From positions 31,930,001-31,994,000 of the forward strand of contig JBANAY010000003.1 in the NCBI GenBank assembly GCA_037952775.1: a stretch of DNA of 64,000 nucleotides, written 5' to 3'. Under the pieces are notes generated by a model. That model was not told where the DNA came from and searched no databases. It saw only the letters and a list, made by a program, of their open reading frames with translations. The position numbers and the translations under genes were made by a program. This document shows positions 46,967 through 58,231 of the stretch, piece after piece. The stretch's first letter is position 1. Each line of letters opens with the position of its first letter. This DNA comes from Clonostachys chloroleuca (lineage: Eukaryota > Ascomycota > Sordariomycetes > Hypocreales > Bionectriaceae).

Positions 46967-48621
46967 ATGGTTCTATGGCGGAAGAAGCCCTTTGTCTCCC
47001 CAACCGCTGTCATAACACCAAGCAGCCCAAAAATCGATCTTCGGCCAGCTTCGCCGCGAACAGCCCATGGCTATGCGTCATCCCCATCCTGCTCCATCTA
47101 CTCGGTCTGTGGAGATGAAGCATGGATCTCGCAAGAGGATATGGATCATCTCAGACAGCTAAGCGAGGTGCATCATCCTGCCCCTCAGAATGGAGATCCA
47201 TACGGCAAGGGAGTGAGGCTTCTGCCGCCTGGCTGCAAGGTTGGCCGCTTGGTCGGAGAGGGTGCTGCTAATGCCGTCTTCGAACTTGTGCTTCCAGATG
47301 GCTCATATCTCTACCACCAGACTTCTCGTTCGTTGACTCACCTCTCCCTCGCCGACATGCGCTGCGCGGGTACTCTGCTTGGGCCATTTTTTCAATATGA
47401 GCCCAATGCAATCGCCACGCCATCAGCTTTTTCTATAGTCCCTGATCTAACTTTGCATCTTCTCCATTAGGTCTTTTACTGCGAGTCGCCAAGGCTCCAA
47501 TTGATGGCGATCGCCCCCGCTTCAATTACTTGCAGCAGTACCAGTACTATTGTACTCATATCAAGCCCATTCTTGGATCCTACATTTTGCATCAGGAGCT
47601 TGTGATCCTGCGTGATGCGAACCTCATTGACCCCATCAACGACTATCTGAGAGCAATTGATCACCAACGAGACCTCAAGTTCAGAGGCACCTTCATAGAG
47701 CCATCTGAGTGGGGGTTTCTCGTAGAGGATATGCAGCCTCATGGTAATAATTGCGACCCTTCCCACCCCTTTGAATTCTCATATCCGGACCTTTCACTCA
47801 CCATCTCAGACCCCGAAACCACAATATTGGTGGAATTTAAGCCAAAGTGGCTGTCACAGTCTCCCAACGCCCCCAAAAATGCCATCCGCTGCAGGCAATG
47901 CGCCAAGGAGCTCTACAGTTACATAGTTGATCCTCAAGTTGGAAAACCTGTTCCTACAAAGGCTAAGCCTTGTCCACTCATGATTAGGAATGATGCGAGC
48001 AACCCTGCATTCACCGATTCCGTGTGTCGAAGAGTGCCTAGTACCGACAAGAGAAGGAAGCGACTCAATAGCACCTTGGATGTACTTAGAAGTGAGCCAG
48101 CTTTCAAAACTCTCCGGCTCGCCCAGGAAGCAAACGACCACGTTGGACCTTTGAAAGCGGACAAGAAAGATGCACAGTTTGCTCTCGCTATGACGCTGCG
48201 GGATTGCACATGCTTCGCCCAGGTCCTAACTGCGCCAACCCAGCAACAAGACTCGTTCAAACCACTCAAAATCAGGTTTGGGGACTTCGACATGAAGATG
48301 CCAGAGTTCAAACTTACTTATTGGCGAACTATTGAGGAGCAGCTCATCAAGGGTGGATTCTACACTGCCGACATGATCTACTGCCGGGGCCAATTCTATC
48401 GTCCGCCAACCAAGTGTTATCTTGAACGAGGTCGCCCGACAAAGCCCATGGAGGAATTGGAGATTATCCATCTACAAGAGCCTCATCAGAAGAACGAAGT
48501 GGATTCATTACCACCTATGATGAAATCGATGACGCATTCTATCCATACAGACGTCGATCTTATGGAAAAGTGCCTTGAGCACTACAAAGTCAGAAAACCA
48601 GAAGGCTCGCAGAAGGACTAG
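46967..48621 (+). CDS. IPK1: inositol-pentakisphosphate 2-kinase
   Basis: Exons 46967-47369 and 47471-48621 with a 101-nt intron give 517 residues. After a Ser/Pro-rich N-terminus come KVGRLVGEGAANAVFEL (nucleotide-binding strand and loop), GLLLRVAKAP after the splice, the family motif ILVEFKPKWLSQSPNAP, CRQCAKELYSYIVD with paired Cys, and ALAMTLRDCTCFAQVL. Ipk1 phosphorylates the 2-position of Ins(1,3,4,5,6)P5 to make phytic acid (InsP6), which supports mRNA export and other nuclear tasks. The join at 47369/47471 keeps the frame and places Gly before LLLRVAK. The donor GTACTC is weak, so the exact exon-1 end should be treated as likely rather than certain. Confidence 0.88.
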
Positions 48622-48682
48622 CATTAGCAGCCTTCGCAATCTGGATAATTGAACGGCCCATAGAGCCGGCCATTTTGGCTGC

Positions 48683-48746
48683 GACTCTCACCGACTCTCA
48701 CTTACTCTCACACACCTCTTCTCTCTCACTCACACACCCCTCTCTT
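48683..48746. repeat. CT/CA-rich simple repeat
   Basis: ACTCTCA and CACAC units in the region just past IPK1; within about 490 bp of gene-free sequence between the convergent IPK1 and ENT genes. Confidence 0.6.
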
Positions 48747-49110
48747 TTGTTAATTTTTGATACGAAATCCAACACATACCTGTTGGAAGACACGGCCGAA
48801 AGACATGGAAATACTGGATATTTCAAAGGCGTCGAGGGCATTTTGGGAAATTGCTTTTTATACCAAGGGATACACATACAGATGGGAGGTTGCATTTTGG
48901 GTTCATTGCAGCGTAGATCCGCCTCACGGCATAAAGTGTGCATATTGCCAAGTGTCAGGAACAGATGGCAAATACATGGTTGCTCGAAACTGAGTGCGAT
49001 TACCGTCGAGAAGCTCTTCACAGATAGCAGCAACCAATAATCTTTTCAGAACAATTTAAGACTTGTATTTCAGATATGCCAAGATATGCTACGCTCTCTA
49101 AGGTAATATT

Positions 49111-50574
49111 CTAGATGCTGGCAACAGAGAAGCTCAGCAAGCTCCCCGCGGTCAGACCAATCACAATGCAAAGACCCATGAAGCCGCCGGCGGCCTCCCG
49201 TTCCTCATCCTCGATCCAATCCCCAGAAGCCATCATGCATGTGGAGCCCATCCAGCCGTTTGTGAGACCAAAACAGAACTGGACGATGAAAAGGTAGAAG
49301 AAGTCTGATGAGATGACGGCGCCACGACCGCCAATGTTGCACAGGAAATAGAGGGGGATGAAGCCGCTCCTGGCGAGAGATAAGATGAATAAAACAAATG
49401 GACTCTTCTTTAAAGGGAATGGGATGATGGTGGCCACACGGCCGGAGAGGTCGCCCAGGTTCCAGAAGAAGAAGGCGAGGGGGATAAAAGCGGCGGGCTG
49501 GAAGAGGGCGCCGGCGTTGTCGATGGGCACGACGGAAGTGATTTTCACCGTCAAGACGGGGAAGAACATGGCCTCGGCGAAGGTTATGCCGAGAGCAAGG
49601 GAGAGCCAGTGCAGCTTCCTGAAAAGGTGCCAGAGGGAGACTGACTTTCGCGATGCGCGCTCGGCGTCCTCGACGGAGGCGGTGGAGTCGGCCATGCGAC
49701 TCCGGACGACTATTTGGTTGTGGCGGCGGACGAGGGGCGCGAAGGCGATTAGAGTGACGAGGGAGACCAGGACGGCGGCGAGGAAGTAGAAGAAGGCAGC
49801 GGACTGGCCGTCTGCGGCAGAGTCTGTCCTCCCGTTCTTGGCCTCGTCGCTGGCTGGGGGAAGGCGAGGACGGTGACGACCTGGGTGAGTGCGGGCAGAA
49901 CGCCGGCAAGGCCCTGGCCCGCCATGAGGGCCTGCATATACTCTGGGCGGCCGAAGCTGGCGGCGAAGGCGAAGGCGCCATTCTGGATGAAGCCGGTCGC
50001 GCAGGCGGTTGCGGCGACCGTGAGGAGGAGGAAGGAGAGGAACAGGCGGGGGCCGGCGTTGACGAAGACGACGGTTGAGGCTGTGAGGAGGGCGAAGACG
50101 GAGATGTTGATGACGAGGGCGATGTTTATGCGGTACGGGTAGGAGGCGCCCTTCTGGATCTGGGAGAGGAGGAGCATGACTCCCAGGTTTGTCATTGTCG
50201 ACACTGCCAGGATGGCGGACTGGAAGTTGGTCTGGGACCAGGGATCGCTTGCTAGACGGGAGGAGAAGTACGGAGCGGCGGCTAGGAACATGTTCCTGGT
50301 TTCAGATTATTAGCTTTTGATTTCCCAAGCGTATATCATCCATCACGTTCGTCGGGATAGAAGGGAGGGCAGTAGCTCACCATGCCCACAGCATAGCCAT
50401 CCCGAGAAGGGCGAAGATGCCGTACTCGAACCATGAGAATGGTATCTGCTCGTGGTCCTCAAAGACGGCAGAGCTTTCGAGGGCTTCGACCTCATCGTTG
50501 CCCGTTAAAGGCTCATATTCGTGAGATCGGGCGTCCTCTCGGGCGGAGGACCGCACTAGTAACGAGCTGCCCAT
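49111..50574 (-). CDS. equilibrative nucleoside transporter (ENT, FUN26 type)
   Basis: Exons 50574-50381 and 50295-49111 (85-nt intron) give about 459 residues. After a short acidic N-terminus comes SWFEYGIFALLGMAMLWAWNMFLAAAPYF, written here in two parts: SWFEYGIFALLGMAMLWAW from exon 1 and NMFLAAAPYF from exon 2. Further membrane segments include TMTNLGVMLLLSQIQ, GFIQNGAFAFAASF, and a C-terminal set ending GLTAGSLLSFSVAS; the usual number for the family is 11. Yeast Fun26 is an intracellular (vacuolar) nucleoside/nucleobase transporter. The start at 50574 (MGSSLLVRSS) is the first ATG in frame, but the frame stays open upstream. The frame breaks at the G5 run 49856-49860; one extra base joins VTVLAFPP to ASDEAKNG and restores the second half. 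Confidence 0.87.
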
Positions 50575-51550
50575 TTGCGCTGGTGGGATGCTCCCAGATG
50601 TCGGAACTGAGGGGAGGGACGACGGAGCTTTTCGAGCAAACTCCCCCTGGATATTCACGTCGTAGGAGGACGCGGGATGACCTTCGTGATGTCTGAGTGT
50701 TGAACGGATGCAAGAGCTGGCCCGGGTAGATATCAGGTAGCGTCTCCCAAGTAAGCTGATCACACTGCCTCGTGCTGGGCGGGAGCCTCGGGGAGGGTTT
50801 AGAGCTGCCTGAGAGACGCGATCTAGAAAGCGCAGTACTAGTTCGCTTGATGTTTCAGTCGTTTGGTGGTGGGATGGACGTCGTTAGCGGAAGGGATAAT
50901 GTCGGAGGGGCGTCGACTCGAGAGCAGCTGAGGTTGTCAGCAGGACGGTCGCTGCGCTGGTAGCCTGCTCGATAGCGGCTGGATCTGCGATAAGATGCCG
51001 GTGCGGCGACGTGGGGAGGAGCCATGTCCCCCGTAATTTACGGGGGGTCGGAAGAACAACGACCGATTGGGACGGTTTGGATCTTATCGTCATCATGCGA
51101 TCTCGTGTTACGGAGAAACTACATAAAAGGCTCTGGTACTCATTGGGGTAACCTAGGTAAAGGAAGAAAATCCGAATGGGGGCAGATGCCTTCCGAAATG
51201 ACGTCCCTTTTTCTATCACATGCATGTGCCTGATGCGCCGTAACACTCATCCAGGTATTGTTCTTTCTCAGACACGCATGAGCCGTGCAGATATATCAGT
51301 CATCAGAGACATGCTCTCATCTGACTTGGGCGACGGTCTCACAGTCAAGTACTCCACCGCAATGTCTAGAAGTACCCAACAAAGGCATCATTTCCAGCGC
51401 AGAAGCCAACCTGTGAAGATTGAAACGGGCTGAAGCTGTCTCCAACCCAAGATCTCTGTATAATAAGCCACCCAAGGCCTAGACTCCCCGTCATCACAAC
51501 CATTGTCGCCTTTTCTTAGTTCAATTTTTCCTGTGCTTTCCCTCCCCCCT
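50575..51550. other. intergenic region
   Basis: About 980 bp between the ENT gene and the small UPF0045 gene. The ENT frame is open to about 50763 without an ATG, so a spliced upstream coding exon cannot be ruled out. Nothing else recognised. Confidence 0.4.
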
Positions 51551-52127
51551 CTATTTCTTCTCCGACTCTGCCAGCAGACCCTCAACCCTCTTCACCTTCT
51601 CCTCCGCGGTCTGCTTCTTGTCCGTCCTGGAGCCCACCCTCATGGATGACTGCACGCGCACCACGCCTCGCTCGTGCACCACGGCGTGGGCTTTCCCAAT
51701 GGCTGACATGACCTCATCCCAGCTTCCCTCTAAATTTAGAAAAATTCCAAAGGCCCTAGTCAGAAGATCATTCCCAAGTAGACAAGTTTGATGGCAAGCC
51801 GGGGTTTTTATGGATGGGACGGGTGAGGCAACAGCGGACCAAAGGGTTTCATCCGTGGGTATCAAAACTCACCTACGGTCGTCCCGGCAGAATGCATGGT
51901 ATACTTGAGTCCACTCTCACGGAGCACCTTCTGCACCTCGGCAACCTCAGCAGCCACGGAGACGCTGCCCGTGCCAATCTACCCATCCATTGTGAGCATG
52001 TATTTCCTTATCTCGACGTTGTCATGGGATGAAATAAGGCCTACGAGGGGGCCGATTATAAACGTACCGGGATGAGGCAGAAGTCAGCATAGCAGGACTG
52101 AGGGGTGCGGATCGACGAGTAATCCAT
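51551..52127 (-). CDS. UPF0045 / thiamine-binding family small protein
   Basis: Three exons (52127-52068, 51978-51873, 51729-51551) give 114 residues. Blocks are CYADFCLIPIGTG across the first splice, SVAAEVAEVQKVLRESGLKYTMHSAGTTV and then EGSWDEVMSAIGKAHAVVHE, ending in a charged helix (AEEKVKRVEGLLAESEKK). The pattern P-[LI]-GTG-S-V, LKY-M-H-GT-[VI]-EG and HE-G matches the MTH1187/YkoF-like family, including yeast Ecm15. Bacterial relatives bind thiamine or its precursors; the eukaryotic role is poorly known, so a function is not claimed. The first residues of the longer block are given in pieces to stay within length limits. Introns of 89 and 143 nt restore all three joins. Confidence 0.85.
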
Positions 52128-52878
52128 GGTTGTTGGTGGGAGCACAAGAGGCCGGCAGGGTAAGCGTAAACGCTTGGAAAAGATGGCGGTCGACGGGCGA
52201 GTGAGCTTAGCTGCCCAGACTGAGCAACTCATTTACGCGGAAGTTAAAATTATGTGTAGCGACAGAGGGAGAGGCCCAATCCACGTTTAAGAGCTCGGGC
52301 GGAGGAGGTGAGGTCCGGCAGCGTTGCTGCGGAATCAATCGCGGACCAGATGGTCGGGACTTAATCGGAGGTTGCAGCCCCGCTCAAGATAGAGACCAAC
52401 AAAGGTCAGACTGGGAGCATTTCCGGGCGCAATCCCCTATACTTCACACAACACACATATGCTTCTAGCGTAACTCGATGATAACAAGACTTCATTGCTT
52501 GTTCATATATTGATCTATTCTAATCTTGCCTGTCCATATGAGGAGGCTTTATAATATTCCAGCCCACCTCCAGCATTTTACCAGTTGTGTCCGAAAAACA
52601 AGGACAGAATCACCAACCCAAAAACGCCTCGCTAAGTGCTAACCCAAAGGAGAGTGAAACCAGATAATGAGAGAGAGAGTTGTCGGCTCTAATGTGAGAT
52701 GAAACCACGCCAAATGAGAGATAAAAATGAACAGGGTACACAGATCTCGGCCAGCGCATTGCTATTATGGGATAAATCAAGGGAAATGATGTGATATGAT
52801 TTGCTTGCTTGCAGAGCATCCAAACCAAATCTTTTTTAGGGTGTCTCTCTCTTCCACACATACCACGCACTACCTTGC
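52128..52878. other. intergenic region
   Basis: About 750 bp between two minus-strand genes; contains the promoter of the UPF0045 gene and the 3' UTR of the PLC-like gene. No other gene seen. Confidence 0.4.
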
Positions 52879-53913
52879 TTAGCAAAGTATCAGCACGGCA
52901 GAGAGGAAGGTAAGAATGGCGACAAATTCAAAGGGCTTTGAAGGCCGAGCGGCACCAGACGTTTTTGACCTGGCTGGGGCGGCGGTACGGCCCGTCACGT
53001 CGGAAATGCCGTTCAAAGAGTCAACAGCATCGAGAGGGTTCCCCTCGCTGAAGAAGTCGACGAGAACATATGTTGGCTTAGTCGACCACTCGCTGTTGCA
53101 GGTGTTCAGGTGCTTGCCGATGTTGCCATCAGTGGAGGTGCCGGCATCGTTCACGATATTGATGTTATCAACATCGGGAATCTGAAGGGTTCCGCCGGTA
53201 GCGTACTTGAAGTGGTTGGCGAGGCCGAGAAGACCACTCGAGAGGGCGCTAGAGGCAGTGCCGGCCTTGGTGGGACGGTCAAGCGTGCAGTTGAAGCCAG
53301 TGAGCGAGATGACGTTGTAGGCGGTCTCGAAGACATAGCTCCATTCGTTCAGCAGGTAGGGAGCGCTCGACGAAGCTGTGATGCCGGTGACGTAGGAAAC
53401 CAGGCGCGTGCCGTTGTTGATCATGGACTGGAGCGTTGGCCACGAACCCGAAGGCGTGAAGCCGTACTCACTAATACCGGAACCAGTGAAAGCACTGGCA
53501 TACTCATCAGTGGTTGCAGAGTCCGAGTCGACGAGAAGGATGGTCACGACATCATTGGGGTTTTTGTCCATCCAGGACTTGACATCGCCGAGCCAATTCT
53601 GGAGAGGGCCTGCGTCGAGGAGGCTGCAAGAAGTATGGCAGAGTCTGAGAGTGTTGTTCTCCTTGTGGACTTGAGCTTGCAGCAGTCTCAAGCCGGCGCT
53701 GAGTGCCACTGATGCATTGAAGTACTGGTTGCCGGAGATGGAGTTGTCGGTGCTGGCGTCTCGCAAGAAGGCACTGTTATGGCCACCAAGATATGTGATG
53801 TTGTTGTAGTTGCGGTTGCAAAGGGTGGGAGAGTTGTTGCATGCCGTTGCAGCGGAAGCGACTGATGAGAAAGCTCCGGCCAGAGCCAGGCTTCCGAACG
53901 AAAAGAACTTCAT
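52879..53913 (-). CDS. secreted PLC-like phosphodiesterase, probably GPI-anchored
   Basis: 344 residues from MKFFSFGSLALAGAFSSVASA, a clean signal peptide (written as about 21 residues, cut after ASA; the ATG at 53913 gives it). The TIM-barrel PLC-like domain has the catalytic-type His in TYLGGHNSAF and a second His in LRLCHTSCSLLD, plus DVVTILLVDSD and VLVDFFSEG. A Ser/Ala/Pro linker and a C-terminal hydrophobic tail (FEFVAILTFLSAVLILC) fit a GPI-attachment signal. Several N-x-S/T sites would be glycosylated. These fungal proteins resemble PI-specific phospholipase C X domains but lack proof of lipid hydrolysis; substrate unknown. Upstream in-frame residues to 53970 include further Met codons but spoil the signal peptide, so the start given is preferred. 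Confidence 0.8.
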   Translation of the reverse strand: MKFFSFGSLALAGAFSSVASAATACNNSPTLCNRNYNNITYLGGHNSAFLRDASTDNSISGNQYFNASVALSAGLRLLQAQVHKENNTLRLCHTSCSLLDAGPLQNWLGDVKSWMDKNPNDVVTILLVDSDSATTDEYASAFTGSGISEYGFTPSGSWPTLQSMINNGTRLVSYVTGITASSSAPYLLNEWSYVFETAYNVISLTGFNCTLDRPTKAGTASSALSSGLLGLANHFKYATGGTLQIPDVDNINIVNDAGTSTDGNIGKHLNTCNSEWSTKPTYVLVDFFSEGNPLDAVDSLNGISDVTGRTAAPARSKTSGAARPSKPFEFVAILTFLSAVLILC

Positions 53914-56145
53914 GGTATCTGGTATCGAAGTGTTGGTCAAGATCGAGAGCGACAGCAGGCTATCCGTCAAGAAGATGAATGACCGAGAGACAAAGAAGAA
54001 TCAACTGGAAATTCGGTCGGTCGTCCCGGAAGAAGGCGGAGTCGACTTGGATGCCGTTCGGTAGCTGCGATGGAGGTGGAGCTATGAAAGGGTCGAAAAT
54101 AGGAAAGAAAGATAGATGGGATAGACGGCCTTTGGAAGGGAAGGGAAGGGAAGGAGATGCAATTCTAATAATAAAGAAAGAGCAAAGAAACTTGGGAGGT
54201 TAGTGAAAGCAAAGGCTTTGATCTGTTCGTCAGCTGGTGGAACCGCTGTTATTCTCAGGCACAGTACGTACGACGTGCACAGCGATGATTTCACAGGGCA
54301 TCCATTGATGCACCCACCTGCATGCGCTATGCACAACCAGAAGGCATGCCATCCACCCATCAAGGAGCCCGTGGCTTGCGTGGGTTCCAGCGGTGGGGAC
54401 AGCCCCGTATTGCCTCTGCGCTGCTGTTGGCTCAGCCTCGCAGACCCCCGTTCGAGGACCTCCAGGGAAGCCTCTAGGGGCCCCTCTGGTGGGCTCTAGG
54501 GTCCCTGCTGCGCCCCGGGGACCAACGTCAGCGGCCATCAGTCAGCGTAGATCGCCAGGAGGCGCTGCCAGCTGAGGCAGTGGCTGCTCAGCTGTCCGAA
54601 CAACGCTGAAACGGCGTCCAATCCATCCAAACTCTACCGGCTCCCCGAAGCGTTTACGGATTCCAGCCGGGGGCTGCTAAGTGCCGGTCATCCCAATAGA
54701 CTTTCGTGGCGGCACACACACAAGGGCTTCCCGTGTTCTATTAACAGCAGCAACGGGCAACATAGTGCTGCATCGGGCGAGGTTAGATGCAGATGGATGC
54801 AGTACGTATACCGCCCAGACCCAGCCACCGTCTGAAACACAGTCGGTGGAGACGGGACACTGTCCTTCTTCACTGTATCAGAAGTAGTCGCTCATACTGC
54901 CTACGTATTGGAATTGGAATCCATCAATGCTGCCAGTATCAGGCCCAAAACGAGCGCTAACAGCCAGCAGCCTGTTTGGTGTCTTCCTCCCTTGCCTACT
55001 CCCTCCTGTGCTAGCGTGACATTGATCGCTAGCACCGTGTTGCGAGATCTGCCGATCCTCGCCGATGACTTCTAAATTGCCGGAGAGAATGTCCAGACTG
55101 ATCATCCAGTCCCATGTTGCTGCATCAACCCATCATAGTGCAAACAGCAACCACCTCCTCTCACTCTGATCTTGATTTGTAAACCACAGCGAGGCGGTTT
55201 AGTAGGGCTTACTGCCCCGTCTTGAAACAGCGCTGCATAGGTCCAAACAGCGCCGTTGCTTACCTCTGCGTACAACACAGCCCAGTTGACGTATATACGT
55301 AATCTTCCAAACTACATGGTAGGGGTAGCGCCTAAATTGTTCGTAGAAACATACGAGAACCGGACCCCCGGACAACCCCCCGTAAAAGGAGTCAATAAAC
55401 CAGGATCCGAAAGCGAAGCTTTTCTCTTTCTCCATCTTTCCCGGCGGCTGTGCGCATCGGCGAATAGGGATCAAAGTTGGTTGGTCCAGACGACCACACC
55501 GGAAAGCAATCTCGTACCCCCTGTCAAGCTTGTTTGTGCAATGCCATCCGTTGCCCGGGCACACCTCGTAATTAACCTACATACATGTGCTCTCATGCAG
55601 GGAGGCATTCGTCTGCTCGTACCGGAACATCGTGTCGATCTATCGCTGGTGAATCATAGCTGTGGTGTTGAGGCTCCATCGAACTACAAAACATGAGGCT
55701 GGTGAGGCAGTGAAGGACTGGGATAAAACATGGCACACCAGAGCTCTTCTCGTGCAAGGTAGAGACCTCATTTTCCGACTAACAAGATTAAACACAATAA
55801 TAATGAAATAGCAAACGACTTCTACGTTCTTTAGCTTGATACTGCGGTTGCCACTAGCTTGTTTATTTCGATGCTGTGTCAAGGTTCGACGCAGATTTGC
55901 GTGCCTGTCTTACGCAACCCACTTGGGTATCTCATTGCCTTCACATACATAGACGAGGTTGCATACTGAATATCTAAGCATAGTGTTTCGTTAAATAGTC
56001 ATCATCTCATTCATGCATGCTTGTTTTCATGCCTTCACTGAGGCCGTAGTGTTCCCTATGCTCTGCTCAGAGAATGTGAACTATCGTCATGTGTATACTG
56101 GTTATATATATTCATCCCTCCCCCTTTTCGTGGACATGCATTATC
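53914..56145. other. 2.2-kb gene-free region
   Basis: Between the PLC-like gene and CDC37. Holds a GAAGG repeat near 54134-54155, close to the PLC-like start, and short palindromes near 54476. No supported gene. Confidence 0.45.
54134..54155. repeat. GAAGG tandem repeat
   Basis: Four 5-bp units in the 5' region of the PLC-like gene; read on that gene's strand it is a CCTTC leader tract. Confidence 0.75.
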
Positions 56146-57751
56146 CTACTCCGGATCCGAGTAGTGTTTCTCTTCAGCTGCTGCCTTCTCCATCTCTTTC
56201 AGCTGCTGTTGACCCTCCTCCGTTGTCGCGTCGATGATCTGCTCTTCCAAGCTGAGAATATTTGCCTGGCGAAAAGAAAATCAGTCAATCTTCTTAACTC
56301 ACCAACTAGACAGAGCGAGAAGACGAGAACGATGGATATAAAACATACCTCGCCAAACAGGGCGACAAGATCTTCGGCCTCTGGGACGGCCATCTCACCA
56401 AGAACCTTGTTCACCGCATCCAGGGTTCCCGATTCCAGAGCCTTCCTCATCTCTGGAGCGAATGAGTCGTAAATCTCGCGGGCCTTCTTCTCCTCCGGGT
56501 CCTCGCTGTCGGCCGACGGCACGTTGATCTGGATCACCGTCCCAGGCTCCATAGCATGCAGCTGGATCTGCTCAACGCCGCCGGCCTCGCCCTCCTTGGC
56601 CCTCTCCGCAACAATCTCCCGCGCGCGCGTCCTGATCCTCGTGTATGTATCCTGTACATCCTTGTAGAAGACCTCCTGTGCCTGGTGTCCCTTGGTCGTG
56701 ATCCTCTTGAAGAAGATCCCGACCCCGTCTCGTCCGAGGGAGCGGCAGTACTGCAGGAGGAGCGCCTGGTGGACGTACTGCCTGGAGAGGTCGTCTTTGC
56801 CCTCCAGCGCCGCATCAAATGCCAGCACCAGGATGCCATCCGTCTCGCGCTCCGACAGAATCTGAGGGTTCTCGGCCAGGAACCGGGCGCTTGCGGTGTA
56901 ATCCTGCGAGCTAAACTCAGCGAACTTCTTCCCTGCAGGTGAAGCCTCAATCTCCTCGTCGTCGTCAATGGCCGCCTTGGTCCCCCCTTGTGAAGATCCT
57001 GACGCCTGGAAGTTGGGGTTGAGAAGCTCAACCTGGGCTGGCTCCTCCTTCTTCTTCTCGCCGGGCTGCACAGGTGCAGCCTTGCTGACGTGGGAGCTGT
57101 CGAAGCCCGTGTGGTACCCCTCGCTCGTGATCTTCTTGCCCTCCTCCCTCTCCAGCTCGGCCAGCTTCTTCTCGAGGTCCTTCTGGAGGTTCTTCACCTT
57201 GGTCTCGTGGCCCTCGATCTCCTCCACCATGGCGCTGTACCGGTCGTCCGGGTTCTTCTCGTTCAGGGCCTGGTTGACCTGGTCCAGGAGGGTCATCATC
57301 ATCTTGGAGTAGCTCGGCTGCTCCTCCTGCCCCGTGTACACGCCGCTGGGCGGCGAGGGCGGCTTGTCGTCCTTGGGATCGCCCACAGACTCCATCACGG
57401 CCTTGAAGGCGACCTCCCCAGGGTTCCGGTCCGCCGCCTCCGACGACCGCGCCCTGAGGGCGGCCAGCAGGGATGATATTCGCTTCTCGAGGCCATCGTT
57501 TATGATGCGCTCGTACTTGAGGGTCTCGATCTGGAGCTTCCGCTGCTGACGCTCCTGGTGAATCTGATTTTGCTTCGCCCGGATAAAGGATCGCTTATCG
57601 ACGTTGGGGTGGACCTCGATGTCCGAGTCGTCGCTCAGCTCCAGAGCATCCTATAAATTGGTTCCCGAAAGTTAGTCGAAGGCAGTCCTCGGGTGCATTG
57701 GCAGGTTAATAAATTCAGAGCACGAACCCACTTGCTGTAGTCGACAGGCAT
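56146..57751 (-). CDS. CDC37: Hsp90 co-chaperone Cdc37
   Basis: Three exons (57751-57728, 57650-56349, 56265-56146) give 481 residues. The first exon codes only MPVDYSKW, which joins to DALELSDDSDIEVHPNVD, the conserved kinase-binding N-terminus with its CK2-type Ser. A long coiled coil follows (about 110-160), then the Hsp90-binding helical domain with YVHQALLLQYCRSLGRDG and FFKRITTKGHQAQEVFYKDV, and a C-terminal domain ending in EEKHYSDPE. Cdc37 delivers client protein kinases to Hsp90. Introns are 77 and 83 nt; the last splice is placed by the NILSLEEQIIDA block. Tandem with MOT1 (480 bp between genes). Confidence 0.95.
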
Positions 57752-58231
57752 GCTTGGGGAGAACGGGATGGCTGGTCGGTAAATTATGTGTATGAAACCC
57801 CAGATGGACAGAACTTGTCCAGGTTCGATTCCGGATTCGAAGTAGAGATCAAATACCCGAGTATCATGTGAGCGCAGCAGGATAGAAGCTTCTGGACTGG
57901 TGGGCGACCAACGAGGCGCCTTGTTATGGAGCAGCGAAGCCTTGCCTTCTTTTTCAGGGCAATGGCGGGGGCGGGGGATGGTGCTGCCTCTGGATTGCAA
58001 ATGCGTCACCTCTCAAGGGTAGGCATCGTCCCTTACAATGAGACGGAATTTTTCGGACAACATTTCACACCGACATACGTTTGCATTCATCAATACTGCT
58101 AGCAACATTTAAATCGATTGTCTCGTAAAATATTTACTTTACAAACGGGCAGTGCTTGTGTCGCAACCTCTTAGCGACAAAGCAAGCCGCCCAGCATACA
58201 ATTAAAATAATTTAGTCCCCTCCCGTCGCCA
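57752..58231. promoter_or_regulatory. CDC37 promoter / MOT1 3' region
   Basis: 480 bp between MOT1 (upstream, same strand) and CDC37. Nothing else recognised; a GGTTCGATTCC motif at 57832 resembles a tRNA T-arm but lacks pairing arms. Confidence 0.4.

Noticed and set aside
54476..54530. GC-rich palindromes (AGGGGCCCCT and CAGGGA...TCCCTG)
   Set aside because: Arms pair only in short pieces, with no T-run or gene context; likely chance.
57815..57850. tRNA-like GGTTCGATTCC motif
   Set aside because: The flanking bases do not pair as a T arm and no A box or acceptor stem is in place.
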